Part shown: positions 20,952-31,800 of the stretch, piece by piece
Numbering within the stretch: position 1 is the first letter of the stretch
How the letters are laid out: the number at the start of each line of letters is the position of its first letter
Assembly (NCBI RefSeq): GCF_900114215.1
Contig: NZ_FOSG01000001.1
Coordinates: forward strand, 310,001-374,000
From: Streptomyces mangrovi
GTDB lineage: Bacteria; Actinomycetota; Actinomycetes; Streptomycetales; Streptomycetaceae
Length of the DNA stretch: 64,000 nt
Direction: 5' to 3'
Translations under genes and position numbers: made by a program
The notes under the pieces: generated by a model
What the model saw: only the letters and a program-made list of their open reading frames with translations
Database searches by the model: none
Told to the model about the DNA's origin: nothing

Positions 20952-23900
20952 CGGGGCACGCCCGGCGCCGTGCCGCGGGCGCGCAGCGACGGGGCGATGG
21001 CCTCGCCTATCTCGGCCAGCGGGCCGGGCCGGCCCAGCTCCGCGTGCGGGTGCCGCACGGCGCGCACCTCCGGCTTCCCTCCGTCGACGTACGGCCCCCA
21101 CAGCTCGGCGGCCACCTCGGGGGAGGTCTCGAGCGCGGTGAAGACCAGCAGGTCGCCGGTGTAGCGGGAGGGGGTGTGGTCGCGGGAGAGCGCGGCGTTG
21201 TTGGCGTAGACCCGGCAGATCGTCTCGATGGTCTCCTCGTCGAACGTGGCCAGCAGTCCGGTGTGTTCGCGGATGATCTCCAAAAAGCGCGGGTGGGTCA
21301 GCTCCTCGCCGGACCAGAGGGCCGGGTCGTAGCCGAAGAACCGCAGGATCGTCCGCATCACGTGGTCCGGGCCGGGCCGGACGGCGGGGTCCTCCCCGGC
21401 GCCCTTGGTGTCCCCGGCGCCCCTCGCACCGCCGTCGCCCTCCGCCCCACGGCCGGACGGCACCGCGTCGAGGACGGCCAGCAGGTCGACGGGTTCCCCG
21501 GCACGCTGGAGCTGCACGGCCATCTCGTGCGCCACCAGGCCGCCGAACGACCAGCCGAGCAGCCGGTACGGACCGGCCGGCCGCACGGTGCGGAGCTGGG
21601 CGACGTAGTCCGCGGCCATCTCGGTGATCGACCCGGGCAGCACCCGCGAGCCGTCCAGGCCGCGCGCCTGCAGCCCGTACACCGGCTGGTCGGTGCCGAG
21701 CGGCCCGGTCAGCCCCGCGTAGGCCCAGGCGATGCCGGCCGCCGGATGCACGCAGAACAGCGGGGGCCGGTCGCCCTCCTCGCGCAGCGGCAGCAGCACC
21801 CCGGTGCCCCGGCCGAGGGCCGGCGACACCTGGGCCGGGCGGTGCCTCGGTGCGTCGGCATCGGCGGCGGCTGTGGTGTCGGCCGCGGCGCCGGCGGGAC
21901 GCAGGCCGCCGAGCGTGCGGTGCGGCTCGTACGCGGTCCGCTCCAGCAGCTCCAGGAACCGCCCGGCGAGGTCGTTCGCGCGTTCACCGTCGACGAGGTG
22001 CGGCTGGTGCTCGACGTGCAGGGCCAGCGTGTCGCCGCGGTGGCTGAGGACGACGCCCAGCGGGTAGTGCTGCCGGTCGTCCCCCGAGGCGCGGACCAGT
22101 TCGAGCCCCGGAGCGGGCCGGTGCAGCGGCTCGTCGTCCAGAGGGTAGTTGGCGAACGACATCATCGTGTCGAACATGTCGCCGCTGTCGGTGATGCGGC
22201 GGACGTCGTTGAGACTCAGGTGCTGGTAGGGCAGGAGCTCGGACTGCTCCTGCTGCACCCGTACGAACAGCTCGCCCAGCGACTCCTGCGGGTCGAGCCG
22301 CACCCGGGTCGGCACGGTGTTGATGAACAGGCCCACCATCCTCTCCACGCCCGGCAGTTCGGCCGGCCGCCCGGAGACCACCGAGCCGAACACGACGTCC
22401 CGCTGCCCGGTCTCCTCGCCGAGCACGATCGCCCAGCACGCCTGGAGCACGGTCGCGACGGTCACGCCGTGCCGCCGCGCCGTCTCCGCCAGCGCGCGGG
22501 TCGTCTCCTGCTCCAGCGAGAACCGCAGGTGCCGCGACGGCTGCGGCTCGCCCGCACCCCGCCGTCCGATCCGGGTGTCGGTCAGTCCCTCCAGCGCCGT
22601 GCGCCAGGCCGCCTCCGCCGCCCGCTCGTCCACCCGGGACAGCCAGCTCAGGTACTCGCGGAACGGCGTGCCGGCGGGCAGCCCGTGCGGAGCGCCGGTG
22701 ACCAGTGCGCGGTAGTGGGCGAACAGCTCCCCGACGAGGATCGGCAGCGACCAGCCGTCCAGCAGGATGTGGTGCGTGGAGACCACCAGCCGGTGCCGTC
22801 CGCCGCCGAGGCCGATCAGGAGCAGCCGCAGCAGCGGCGGCCGGGTCGGCTCGTAGGGGCGGGCGCGTTCGCTCGCCAGGAGGCTCTCGGTCTCGCGTTC
22901 ACGCTCCTCCTCCGGCAGGCCGCCGAGGTCCACCTCCCGCCACGGCACCTCCACTTCGGACTGGAGGATCTGCACCGGCCGGGGCAGTCCGTCGTGCACG
23001 AAGGCGGCGCCGAGGTTGGGGTGGCGCTCCAGGAGGGCGCGGAACGCCTCCCGCACGGCCCCGGCGTCCAGGTCGCCGGCCAGTTCCAGCCAGAACTGGA
23101 CGGTGTACAGCGGGTTCGACGCCTCTGCGGAGGTCTCCAGCGCGCCGAGGAGGAGGTGGTAGAGCATGCCCTGCTGGAGCGAGGAGAGCGGCAGGATCTC
23201 CTCCAGCGCCGGGTACTCGCGCTCCAGCCGCTCGATCTGCTCCTGACCGATCTCCACCAGGGGGAAGTCGGAGGGCGTGCGGCCCCCGGCGCCCGGCTCG
23301 GCGGCGTGCGCGGCCAGCGCGTCCAGGGTCTCGAACCAGGCGTCGGCCAGCTCGTCCACCAGGTGGTCGTCCACGATCCCGTCCGCCCAGGAGAACGCGA
23401 TGCGCAGTTCGGCGCCGTCCGCGGTGTCCTCGGTCAGGGCGTTGACGGACAGCGGGTGGTCCAGCGGCATGTCCGCGTCCGCGCCGGCCGTCATGCCGGT
23501 CTCGGGCGCGGGCGACCAGTCCTCCTCGCCTCCGTCGGCGGGCAGCAGGAAGCGCCCGAAGTAGTTGAAGCCGATGTGCCGGGGCTCGGCGGCGGCCAGC
23601 CGGGGGCCGGTCTCCGGGTTGAGGTGGCGGAGCATGCCGAAGCCGATCCCCTTGTCCGGGACGGCGCGGAGCTGCTCCTTGACCCGGCGCAGGGCGCGGC
23701 CGAGTTCGGCGCCGGAGGGCGGGGCGGTGGCGGCCCCCGGCGCGCCGGGGGCGAGGCGCACCGGGTACATGCTGGTGAACCAGCCGACCGTGCGCGACAG
23801 GTCGGCGCCGGGCACCACCGGTTCGCGGCCGTGGCCCTCGACGTCGATCACCACGTCCTCGGTGGTGCCCAGGCACCGCTGGACGGCCAGGGCGAGGGCG

Positions 23901-26900
23901 GTCAGCAGCACGTCGTTGATCTCGCAGTGGAACGCCGCCGGGATGGTGGTGAACAGGTGCCGGGCCCGGTCCGCTCCGTAGACCGCGGTGCGGGTGCGGG
24001 CCGTGCCGGTGGTGTCCCGGGCGGTGTCCAGGGGCCGCTTGGCCAGCCTGGGGCCGGGGGTGGCGAGCATCCTCTCCCACAGCGGGAGTTCGGCCGTCCG
24101 CTCGGAGGTGCGGGCCTGCTCGTTCAGGGCGCGGCTCCAGTGCCGCAGGGAGGTCCCCACCGGGCGCAGGCCGGGCCGGCGGCCCTCGGCGAGCTCCTGG
24201 TAGGCGCCGACCAGGTCGGGCACGACGATGCGCCAGGAGACGCCGTCGCAGGCGAGGTGGTTGGCCATGAACAGCAGGCGGCCGGGCGTTTTGGGGCCCG
24301 CGTCGAACCAGACCACGCGCACCATGCGGCCGGCCCGGACGTCGAACTCCTCCTTGGCCCGCCGGGTCTCCCGCGCGAGGAGGTGCGCGAGGTCGTCGCC
24401 GGCGGCGGCGCCGGTCGGAACCCGCCGTACGCAGGAGGCGGCGGAGACGGCGCCGACGGGCCTCACCTCCAGGGACCAGCCCGGCGCCGAGCGGTCCAGG
24501 CGGAGCCGGAACGCGTCGTGGTGGTCGATCAGCGCCTGGACGGCCGCGGTCAGCCGGTCCTCGCGCAGACCGCCCGGAACCCGGAGCAGCACGGCCTGGT
24601 GGAAGCCGTCGACCGGGCCGCCCTGGTCGCGCAGCCAGTGCACGATCGGCGTGAGCGGAACCTCACCGACGGCCGCGGCCTCGCCGCCCGCGGCGCCCCG
24701 GTCGGTCTCGCGGGCGGCCTGGGCGAGGGCCCGGACCGTCTTGTGCTCGAAGACGTCCTGCGGGGTGAGGACGAGCCCGGACTGCCTCAGCCGGCTGACC
24801 AGCTGGATGGACATGATGCTGTCGCCGCCGAGGTCGAAGAAGCTGCGGTCGCGCGGTACGCGGGTCTCGCGCAGCACCTCGGCGAAGGCCTCGGCGACCA
24901 GATCCTCCCGGGAGGCCGGTGCCTCGTCGGCCGTCCCGCCGGGTGCCGCGACCGGAGCGGGTTCCGGAGCGGGAGCGGGTTCCGGAGCGGGAGCGGGTTC
25001 CGGAGCGGGGAGGGGTTCGGGGTCCGTACCCCGGGAGAGCTTGCCGCCGGGCGTGCGGGGCAGGCGGGCGGCCGGCCGGATCTCGGAGGGGACCAGGTGT
25101 GCCGGGAGGCGTTCGGCGAGCCAGGCGCGCAGTTCCTCCGGGTCCGGCGCGGCCGCCGCGTCCGCCGGGACCGGGTAGGCGACCAGCCGGGCGTCACCCG
25201 TCCGGTCCCGGCGGACCGCGGCCATCGCCTCGGCGACCCCCGGGTGCCGGCCCAGTGCCGCCTCCACCTCGCCCGGTTCGACGCGGAAGCCGTTGACCTT
25301 CACCTGGTCGTCCGCCCGGCCGAGGAAGTCGAGCTGTCCGTCCGCGCGCCAGCGGACCAGGTCGCCGGTGCGGTACATCCGCTCGCCGGGCGGCCCGAAC
25401 GGGTCGGCGACGAAGCGCTCCGCGGTCTGCGCGGGGCGCCCCAGGTAGCCGCGGGCGAGACCTTCGCCGGCCAGGTACAGCTCCCCCGGCCGGCCCGGTT
25501 CCACCGGCCGCAGGGCGCCGTCGAGGACGTAGGCGCGAACGTGGCCGAGCGGGCGGCCGATGGGCGGCGCGCCACCGTCCGGCGCCTCCTGGGCCGACCC
25601 GGCGGTGGCGTACACGGTGGTCTCGGTCGGCCCGTAGACGTTGAGCAGCCGGGTGTCCGGCATCGCGCTCGCCACCCGGGCGGCGATCGCGGCCGGCAGC
25701 GCCTCCCCTCCCAGCGCCAGCGTCCGGGCCGACAGCTCCAGGCCCCCCTGCTCCAGCAGCCTGCCGAGCACCGAGGGGATCGCGCACACCAGGCCGCCGG
25801 ACCAGCGCGGCGGTTCGTCGTCCAGCAGCGACAGCAGGTTGGTGACGATCTCCACCGTGCCGCCGGCGGCCAGCGGCGCGAACACCTCGGCCACCGACAC
25901 GTCGAAGCCGAACGACGTCGCGGCGAGGGCGTGTTCGAGCGCCGCCGCGCCGAACTCGGCCTCGGCCCAGGTGAGCAGCGGCAGCACGTTGCGGTGCGGC
26001 ACGAGCACCCCCTTGGGCGTGCCCGTCGACCCCGAGGTGTGGATGACGTACGCCGGGTGGTCGGGGAGCAGCGGCGCGGTCCGGTCGGTGTCGGCGATGT
26101 CGTGCGGCGCGGCGGCCGCCAGTTCCTCCGCCACCGCCCCGTCGTCCAGGACGAGGACCGGACCATGCGGGTCGCCGAGGTCCCGTCCGGTGCCCGCGGC
26201 ATCGGTGACCAGGCACGACGGCCGGGTGTCGCCGATCATGAAGCGGAGCCGCTCGGCCGGGTACGCCGGGTCGAGCGGCAGGTAGGCGGCGCCGGACTTC
26301 AGGACCGCCAGCATGGCCGCCAGCATGTCCGCGGACCGCGGCAGCAGCAGCCCGACCACCCGTTCGGGTCCGGCGCCTCGGTCGATCAGCAGCCTGGCCA
26401 GCCGGTTGGCCCGCTCGTGCAGCTCACGGTAGGTGAGGTGCCCGGTGCGGTCGCGGACCGCGACCGCGTCCGGGGTGCGCCGCGCGGCCGCGTCCAGCAC
26501 CGCGGTCAGGGTGCGGGAGCCGGACCGCCTCTCCCCCTGGCGGGCCCAGGACAGGACGGTGGACGTCTCGTCGGCGTCCAGCAGGTCCAGCGCGCCCACC
26601 GTGCGGCCGGGCGCGGCGCCGGCCGAGGCCAGCAGCCTGCGCAGACGCCGGGCGTGCGCGTCCGCCCCGGCCCCGGGGAGGCGGTCCGCCGGCCCGGTGA
26701 CGGCCACCCGGAGGCGGTGGTCGGACGGCTCCTCCTCCAGCACGATCCGCACCGCGTCGGCCGGTTCCGCGCCGACCCGGCGGGCGACCGCCGGATGGTC
26801 GCCGAACCGCAGTGCGGGCGCGGGCTCGCGGATGTCCGCGACCGTGCCGTACAGCCGGGCGCCGGGTCCGGTCAGGCCCAGTTCGCGGCAGACCTCGGCG

Positions 26901-27874
26901 TGCCGGAACCGCTGGTGCCGCCGGGCCCGGCGGGCCTCCAGGCCGGCCTGCCGCACCAGTTCGGCGAACGGCGTGCCGGGCCGGACGTCGAGGCGCAGCG
27001 CGGCGATGTCCTCGGCGGCGGCCGGCACCCGCCGTGCCGCACGCTCCGTGCGGCCGTCCACCGGCAGGCCGAGCACCACGTCGGTGCGGCCGGTCAGCCG
27101 GTGCAGGTAGGCGGCGACGGCCGCGATCAGGACCGCACGCGGGTGGGCGCCGCAGTACCGGGCCGCGGCCCGCAGCCGGCCGCTCTCGGCGGCGTCGAGG
27201 AGGACCGGACCGGAGGCGCCCGTACCCGGGCCGGCCGGCTCGGGGAGCACGAGCGGCTCGGGGAGCACGAGCGGCTCGGGGAGCACGAGCGGCTCGGGGC
27301 GGTCGGCGAAGCGCTCCCGCCAGTAGGCCGCGTCCGTCTCGCGGGCCGGCGAGTCCCGGTAGGCGGCCTCCTCCTCGGCGAACCTCGCGGGGGACGGCAG
27401 CGCGTCCTCCCTCGGGGGCGTGCCGGCGATCCGCGCGGTGTACACCTCGGCGGCGCGGCGGCTGACCAGCGCGCAGCCGAACGTGTCGAGGACGGCCCGC
27501 GGATGCCGGTGGAACCACCTGAACCGGTCGGCCGCCAGCCGGATCAGGGACTGCGCGGACCGCAGCCCCGCGTCGGCGGCCGACAGTTCGGCGCGCACCC
27601 GGGCCTCGGCCGCGGCGGCCGGGTCGGCCTCGTCGGCGAGGTCCACCATCGTCAGCGGCAGACCGCCGCCGTCGGTGAACTCCGGGCGGCCGGACGGCCC
27701 GGGGGCCGCGCGCAGCCGCACGGCCTCCGCCTCCTCGGCGACCTGGCGGATCGCGTCCTGCAGCACGGTCACGTCCACCGGCCCGTGGATCTCCACGACC
27801 TCGGCGACGGCGGCGCCGCCCGCCGGGTCCGGCGTCGTGCCGTGCGCGGTGTGGTGCTCAGAGGTCTCGGACAT
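20948..27874 (-). CDS. Non-ribosomal peptide synthetase, C*-A-T-E-C-TE
   Basis: A 2308-residue synthetase. Residues about 20-430 are a C domain lacking the usual N-terminal motif and with HRHPRAVLD (near 124) where HHxxxDG is expected, so it is probably inactive. A domain about 460-950 ([10 protein letters not shown]; pocket begins D-V-A, substrate unresolved). T with GGDSI near 1017. Epimerisation domain about 1075-1500 ([21 protein letters not shown]; the first His of the pair is Asn). C domain about 1565-1980 (HHILLDGWS). Thioesterase about 2020-2300 with GWSFGG near 2108 and a late HPHAEL. The ATG at 27874 lies inside the end of the upstream dehydrogenase gene. The TE should release the product although another NRPS gene follows. 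Pro/Glu/Leu and Pro/Ala/Glu tandem repeats fill two linkers. Confidence 0.95.
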   Translation of the reverse strand: MSETSEHHTAHGTTPDPAGGAAVAEVVEIHGPVDVTVLQDAIRQVAEEAEAVRLRAAPGPSGRPEFTDGGGLPLTMVDLADEADPAAAAEARVRAELSAADAGLRSAQSLIRLAADRFRWFHRHPRAVLDTFGCALVSRRAAEVYTARIAGTPPREDALPSPARFAEEEAAYRDSPARETDAAYWRERFADRPEPLVLPEPLVLPEPLVLPEPAGPGTGASGPVLLDAAESGRLRAAARYCGAHPRAVLIAAVAAYLHRLTGRTDVVLGLPVDGRTERAARRVPAAAEDIAALRLDVRPGTPFAELVRQAGLEARRARRHQRFRHAEVCRELGLTGPGARLYGTVADIREPAPALRFGDHPAVARRVGAEPADAVRIVLEEEPSDHRLRVAVTGPADRLPGAGADAHARRLRRLLASAGAAPGRTVGALDLLDADETSTVLSWARQGERRSGSRTLTAVLDAAARRTPDAVAVRDRTGHLTYRELHERANRLARLLIDRGAGPERVVGLLLPRSADMLAAMLAVLKSGAAYLPLDPAYPAERLRFMIGDTRPSCLVTDAAGTGRDLGDPHGPVLVLDDGAVAEELAAAAPHDIADTDRTAPLLPDHPAYVIHTSGSTGTPKGVLVPHRNVLPLLTWAEAEFGAAALEHALAATSFGFDVSVAEVFAPLAAGGTVEIVTNLLSLLDDEPPRWSGGLVCAIPSVLGRLLEQGGLELSARTLALGGEALPAAIAARVASAMPDTRLLNVYGPTETTVYATAGSAQEAPDGGAPPIGRPLGHVRAYVLDGALRPVEPGRPGELYLAGEGLARGYLGRPAQTAERFVADPFGPPGERMYRTGDLVRWRADGQLDFLGRADDQVKVNGFRVEPGEVEAALGRHPGVAEAMAAVRRDRTGDARLVAYPVPADAAAAPDPEELRAWLAERLPAHLVPSEIRPAARLPRTPGGKLSRGTDPEPLPAPEPAPAPEPAPAPEPAPVAAPGGTADEAPASREDLVAEAFAEVLRETRVPRDRSFFDLGGDSIMSIQLVSRLRQSGLVLTPQDVFEHKTVRALAQAARETDRGAAGGEAAAVGEVPLTPIVHWLRDQGGPVDGFHQAVLLRVPGGLREDRLTAAVQALIDHHDAFRLRLDRSAPGWSLEVRPVGAVSAASCVRRVPTGAAAGDDLAHLLARETRRAKEEFDVRAGRMVRVVWFDAGPKTPGRLLFMANHLACDGVSWRIVVPDLVGAYQELAEGRRPGLRPVGTSLRHWSRALNEQARTSERTAELPLWERMLATPGPRLAKRPLDTARDTTGTARTRTAVYGADRARHLFTTIPAAFHCEINDVLLTALALAVQRCLGTTEDVVIDVEGHGREPVVPGADLSRTVGWFTSMYPVRLAPGAPGAATAPPSGAELGRALRRVKEQLRAVPDKGIGFGMLRHLNPETGPRLAAAEPRHIGFNYFGRFLLPADGGEEDWSPAPETGMTAGADADMPLDHPLSVNALTEDTADGAELRIAFSWADGIVDDHLVDELADAWFETLDALAAHAAEPGAGGRTPSDFPLVEIGQEQIERLEREYPALEEILPLSSLQQGMLYHLLLGALETSAEASNPLYTVQFWLELAGDLDAGAVREAFRALLERHPNLGAAFVHDGLPRPVQILQSEVEVPWREVDLGGLPEEERERETESLLASERARPYEPTRPPLLRLLLIGLGGGRHRLVVSTHHILLDGWSLPILVGELFAHYRALVTGAPHGLPAGTPFREYLSWLSRVDERAAEAAWRTALEGLTDTRIGRRGAGEPQPSRHLRFSLEQETTRALAETARRHGVTVATVLQACWAIVLGEETGQRDVVFGSVVSGRPAELPGVERMVGLFINTVPTRVRLDPQESLGELFVRVQQEQSELLPYQHLSLNDVRRITDSGDMFDTMMSFANYPLDDEPLHRPAPGLELVRASGDDRQHYPLGVVLSHRGDTLALHVEHQPHLVDGERANDLAGRFLELLERTAYEPHRTLGGLRPAGAAADTTAAADADAPRHRPAQVSPALGRGTGVLLPLREEGDRPPLFCVHPAAGIAWAYAGLTGPLGTDQPVYGLQARGLDGSRVLPGSITEMAADYVAQLRTVRPAGPYRLLGWSFGGLVAHEMAVQLQRAGEPVDLLAVLDAVPSGRGAEGDGGARGAGDTKGAGEDPAVRPGPDHVMRTILRFFGYDPALWSGEELTHPRFLEIIREHTGLLATFDEETIETICRVYANNAALSRDHTPSRYTGDLLVFTALETSPEVAAELWGPYVDGGKPEVRAVRHPHAELGRPGPLAEIGEAIAPSLRARGTAPGVPR
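27233..27298. repeat. 18-bp tandem repeat inside the C*-A-T-E-C-TE NRPS gene
   Basis: The unit GGCTCGGGGAGCACGAGC occurs in three to four copies and encodes a repeated Pro-Glu-Pro-Leu-Val-Leu in the degenerate first C domain, just after the segment FADRPEPL. It stays in frame. A normal C domain has no such insertion. Confidence 0.8.
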
Positions 27875-28829
27875 GGCTGCCAGCTCCTGCGTGCCGGGGT
27901 CGGTCGACGGGTCGTCGGGTCGGGTACGGGTGGAATCCGCGGCCGGTCTTGCGGCCGAGACTGCCCTCGGCGACCAGCCGGGCCAGCAGCGGCGTCGGCC
28001 GGAACCGTTCGTCGCCGGTGTGCTCGCGCAGCACGTCCAGCGTGTCGAGCACGGTGTCGAGGCCGATGAGGTCCGCGGTCCGCAGCGGCCCCGTGGCGTG
28101 CCCGAAGCAGTCCTGGAAGACGCGGTCCACGGTGTCGGCGTCGGCGGTGCCCGCCTCCACGACGGCGGCCGCCTCGTTGACCGTCAGCATCAGCACGCGG
28201 TTGCTGACGAAGCCGGGGCCGTCGCCGACCACGATCGCCTTCTTGCCGAGGCCGGCCAGGAGGTCCACCGTCAGTTCGACGGTGTGCGTGCCGGTGTGCG
28301 GGGACCTGACGACCTCGACGGTGTCCTTCAGCGGCGCCGGGTTCATGAAGTGGGTGCCGATCACCCGGTCGGGGCGGCCGGTGAAGGAGCCGAGGCGGCC
28401 GATCGGAACGGCCGAGGTGCACGAGGCGAACACCGTCTCGGGCGGGCACAGGCGGTCCAGCTCCTCCAGGACCGCCTTCTTGAGCGGCACCCGCTCCGGC
28501 GCGCACTCCACCACGAACCGGGCGCCGGACAGGGCGGACGGCTCGGCCGCCCAGGCCACCCGCTCCCCGGCCGGGCCCGCGTTCCGCCCGCGCAGCAGGC
28601 GCGCCGCGCGCACCCCGGACCGCAGGCGCTCAGGCCCGCTCGCGCGTGCCGCCGCGTCCGGATCGACGACCACCACGGGGTGTCCGGCCGCCGCGAAGCA
28701 CTGGGCGACGCCGATCCCCATGGTGCCGGCGCCCACGACGCCGATCGGCAGCCCGGTCGTGCCGGGCGGCTCGCTGTCCCTGCTCTCGGCGTTCTCGGCG
28801 TTCTGGCCGTTCTCGGCGTTCTCGCCCAC
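27858..28829 (-). CDS. 3-hydroxyacyl-CoA dehydrogenase family protein (FkbK/ZmaG-like)
   Basis: A 323-residue NAD-dependent dehydrogenase. After about 25 Glu/Asn-rich residues comes the Rossmann motif [14 protein letters not shown], then the family motif [10 protein letters not shown] near residue 160 and [13 protein letters not shown]. The C-terminal domain is helical ([17 protein letters not shown]). In the FK520, zwittermicin and related pathways this homologue oxidises glyceryl-ACP towards hydroxymalonyl-ACP, together with FkbH- and FkbI-like proteins and a free ACP, all of which occur upstream in this operon. The GTG at 28829 is preferred over an upstream ATG that would overlap the PKS gene. 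Its end overlaps the NRPS start by 17 bases. Confidence 0.85.
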   Translation of the reverse strand: MGENAENGQNAENAESRDSEPPGTTGLPIGVVGAGTMGIGVAQCFAAAGHPVVVVDPDAAARASGPERLRSGVRAARLLRGRNAGPAGERVAWAAEPSALSGARFVVECAPERVPLKKAVLEELDRLCPPETVFASCTSAVPIGRLGSFTGRPDRVIGTHFMNPAPLKDTVEVVRSPHTGTHTVELTVDLLAGLGKKAIVVGDGPGFVSNRVLMLTVNEAAAVVEAGTADADTVDRVFQDCFGHATGPLRTADLIGLDTVLDTLDVLREHTGDERFRPTPLLARLVAEGSLGRKTGRGFHPYPTRRPVDRPRHAGAGSHVRDL

Positions 28830-28866
28830 TCGGGCCCCCTTCACGGTCGGTGTCGTGCCCGCGGTG

Positions 28867-31800
28867 TCAGCCGGCGGACCCGGTGGTGGCGGCGCGCGCC
28901 CGGTCGACCAGTTCGTCGGCCAGGGCCAGCACCGTCTCCTCGTCGAACAGCTCGGTGCGGTACTCGACGGCGATCCGGTCCGCGGTGACGCTCCAGTGGA
29001 GGCCACAGGCGGGGCCGCCGCCCGGGCCGCCGGTGCCGCCGTGGTCCGCGGTGACGTCGAACGGCGGCAGGCGGCCCGGGACCGGACGCGTGACGGCCTC
29101 GGCCCGCAGCCGGGCGATCCGCTCGGCCAGTTCCGCGTGCGACGGCTCGTCGGTCACGTCGATCCGCAGCGGCAGCGGCGCGCCGTCCGGCCGGACGAGG
29201 CCGAGCAGCAGCCCGTCGGCCTCGGCACGGTCGGTCAGCAGGGCGGCGAGGGCGGCCAGCAGCCCGTCGGTGCCCAGCGCGGCGGCGAGGCCGTCGGGGA
29301 GCGGGACCTCGTGGCGGGCCGTCTCGCCGGTGCCGCCGCCCGGTGGCCGCGGACGGTCCGCCGGCAGTTCGAACGCCGGCAGTCCGCCGAACGGCTCCTC
29401 CCGTCGGCCGTCCGGACCGGCGAGCCGTCCGGGCAGAGCGGGCAGCGCGGAGAGCGGGGTGTCGGCGTCGTCGGTGACCGCCCGGAGCAGGTCGATCAGC
29501 GCCTCCGCCAGCGCGGCGATCGTGTCGCGGTCGAACAACTGCGTGCTGTACTCGACCACCACGTCCAGGTCGTCGGCGCCGGCGCGTTCCCCGACCACCA
29601 CCGTGATGTCGAACTTGGCGGTTCCCGGCGGGAGTCCGGGGAACAGCGGGCCGCCGTCCTCGTCCACGGCCGGTCCGAACAGACTCTCGCCGAAGACGAA
29701 GTGCGGCGGCAGCGTCTGGTGGACGTACATGACGTCGAAGATCGGGTTGCGGGACGGGTCGCGCTGCGGCGCCACCTCCCGCACGACCGCGTCGAAGGGG
29801 ATCTCCTGGTTCTCCAGCCCCTCGATCACCTCGGCGCGCACCCGGCGCAGCAGTGTGCGGAAGGCCGGGTCGCCGGAGAGGTCGGAACGCAGTGCGATGG
29901 TGTTGTTGAAGAAGCCGAGCAGGCCCCACAGTTCGGGCCGGGTACGGCCGATGGTGGGGGTTCCGACCACGATGTCGTGCTGGCCCGACCACCGGGACAG
30001 CAGCATCTTGAGTCCGGTGAGCAGCACCGTGAAGAGCGTGGCGGACTCACGCGCGCCGACCTCGCGCAGCCGGGTCACCAGGTCCGCGGGGATGGTCAGG
30101 CCGTGGGCGGCGCCCGTGAAGTCCATCCGGGCGGCGCGCGGCCGGTCGGTGGGCAGTTCCAGTGCGGGAGGATCGGCGAGCCGTTCCGCCCAGTAGCGCA
30201 GTTCGCCGTCGAGGAGTCCCTTCTCCATCAGCTCGCGCTGCCAGTGGGCGTAGTCGCGGTACTGCACGGGCAGCGGCTCGAAGCGGTGCACCCGCCCTTC
30301 GCAGCGCGCCCGGTAGAACCGCATGAGTTCGTCCATCAGGATCTGCGGCGCCCAGCCGTCGTTGACCGCGTGGTGGGTCAGCCAGCAGAAGAGGTGGTCG
30401 TCGGGGGCGAGGCGGATCAGGGTGACACGGACCAGGGGGTCCCGTTCGACGTCGAAGACCCGCTCGGACTCGGCTCGGATGATCGCGCGCGCCGTGTGCT
30501 CCGCGCCGGGCTGCCCGGTGAGGTCCTCGTAGCGGAAGAAGTCGCCGAGGGCCGGCCTGACGACCAGCCGCGCGCGGCCGTCCACGGAGACGAAGTTGGA
30601 CCGCAGCGCCTCGTGCCGCTCGGCCAGGTCCTCCCAGGCCAGGCGCATCGCCTCGGGGTCGATCGGGCCGCGGTGGCGGGAGGCGCCGGGAAGGTTGTAG
30701 AGGGTGGTGCCGGGGTCGAGCTGGTGGTGGAACCACATGCGTTCCTGGCCGTAGGACAGCACCGGCTCCTCGCTGCGCCGGATCGGCGGGAGGGCCGGGG
30801 CGCCGGTCCCGGGGGCGGCGGGTGCGGGGGTGGCGGACTCGGGGGTGGCGGACTCGGGGGTGCCGGGCCCCGGTCCGGACACCGCGGCCGGGGCGGCGGG
30901 TGCGGGCAGCCGGTCCGCGATGGCGGCGGCCAGGTCGGCGACGGCGGAGTGGTCGTAGACGTCGACCATCCGCAGGCCGACGCCGTACCGCTGCTCGACG
31001 CGTCTCAGGAGCAGCAGGGCGATGATGGAGTTGCCGCCGATGGCGAAGTAGTCGTCCTCGGCTGCGACGTCGTCCGCGTGGAGCAACTCGGTCAGGGTCC
31101 GCCGCAGCCAGGGCAGCACCTCCGCCGCCGGTTCCGCGGCGGCGGGCTCCTCCGGCACGGACGGCGAGGACACGGACGGCGAGGCGGCAGGCGCCTCGGG
31201 CACAGGTGCCTCGGACACGGACGGCGAGGCGGCAGGCGCCTCGGGCACGGACGGCCCGGAGGTGGACGGCCCGGCCGCGGGCGGGGAAGCGGCCCGGTCC
31301 GTCAGCACCTCACCCACCGGCCGGGCCCAGCAGCGGACGCCGCGCAACGGATGCCCCGGAAGCGGTACGCGCCGCGCGGCGGGGGTCAGCGCCGACCAGT
31401 CGAGATCGTGCCCCAGCTCGTACAGCCGCGCCAGCACGCCGGACACGCCGTCCGTCCCGGGGGCGGCGGTGAGCACGACGGCCCCGGGGCGGTCGGCCAG
31501 GTGGTCCGCCAGCAGATCGCTCAGCTCGCCGCGAGCGCCCAGTTCCACGAAGACCACGGGTCCTTGGGCCAGTTGCTCGTCGGCCGCGGCCCGCAGCCGT
31601 TCGGGCCGCGGCGGCGCGCCCTCGTCCTCCGCCGCCGCCGCGAGGTCCCGGGTGTCCTGATCGGTGAGCGTGCCGTTGAGGTGGCGGACCACGTAGCGGG
31701 AGAGCCCGGAGCTGATCATCGCGTCCACGGTGAGCCCGGCCCGGCCGAGCGCGGCGTGCGCGGCGATCTGGCCGCGCACCGCCGCCGCTCGGCCGGCCGG

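Noticed and set aside
11628..21164. Very long open frame (over 3100 codons) antisense to the large NRPS gene, and similar ones antisense to the other NRPS and PKS genes
   Set aside because: High GC at third positions keeps antisense frames open. The translations are Gly/Arg/Gln-rich with no domains, while the leftward frames show complete NRPS and PKS domains.
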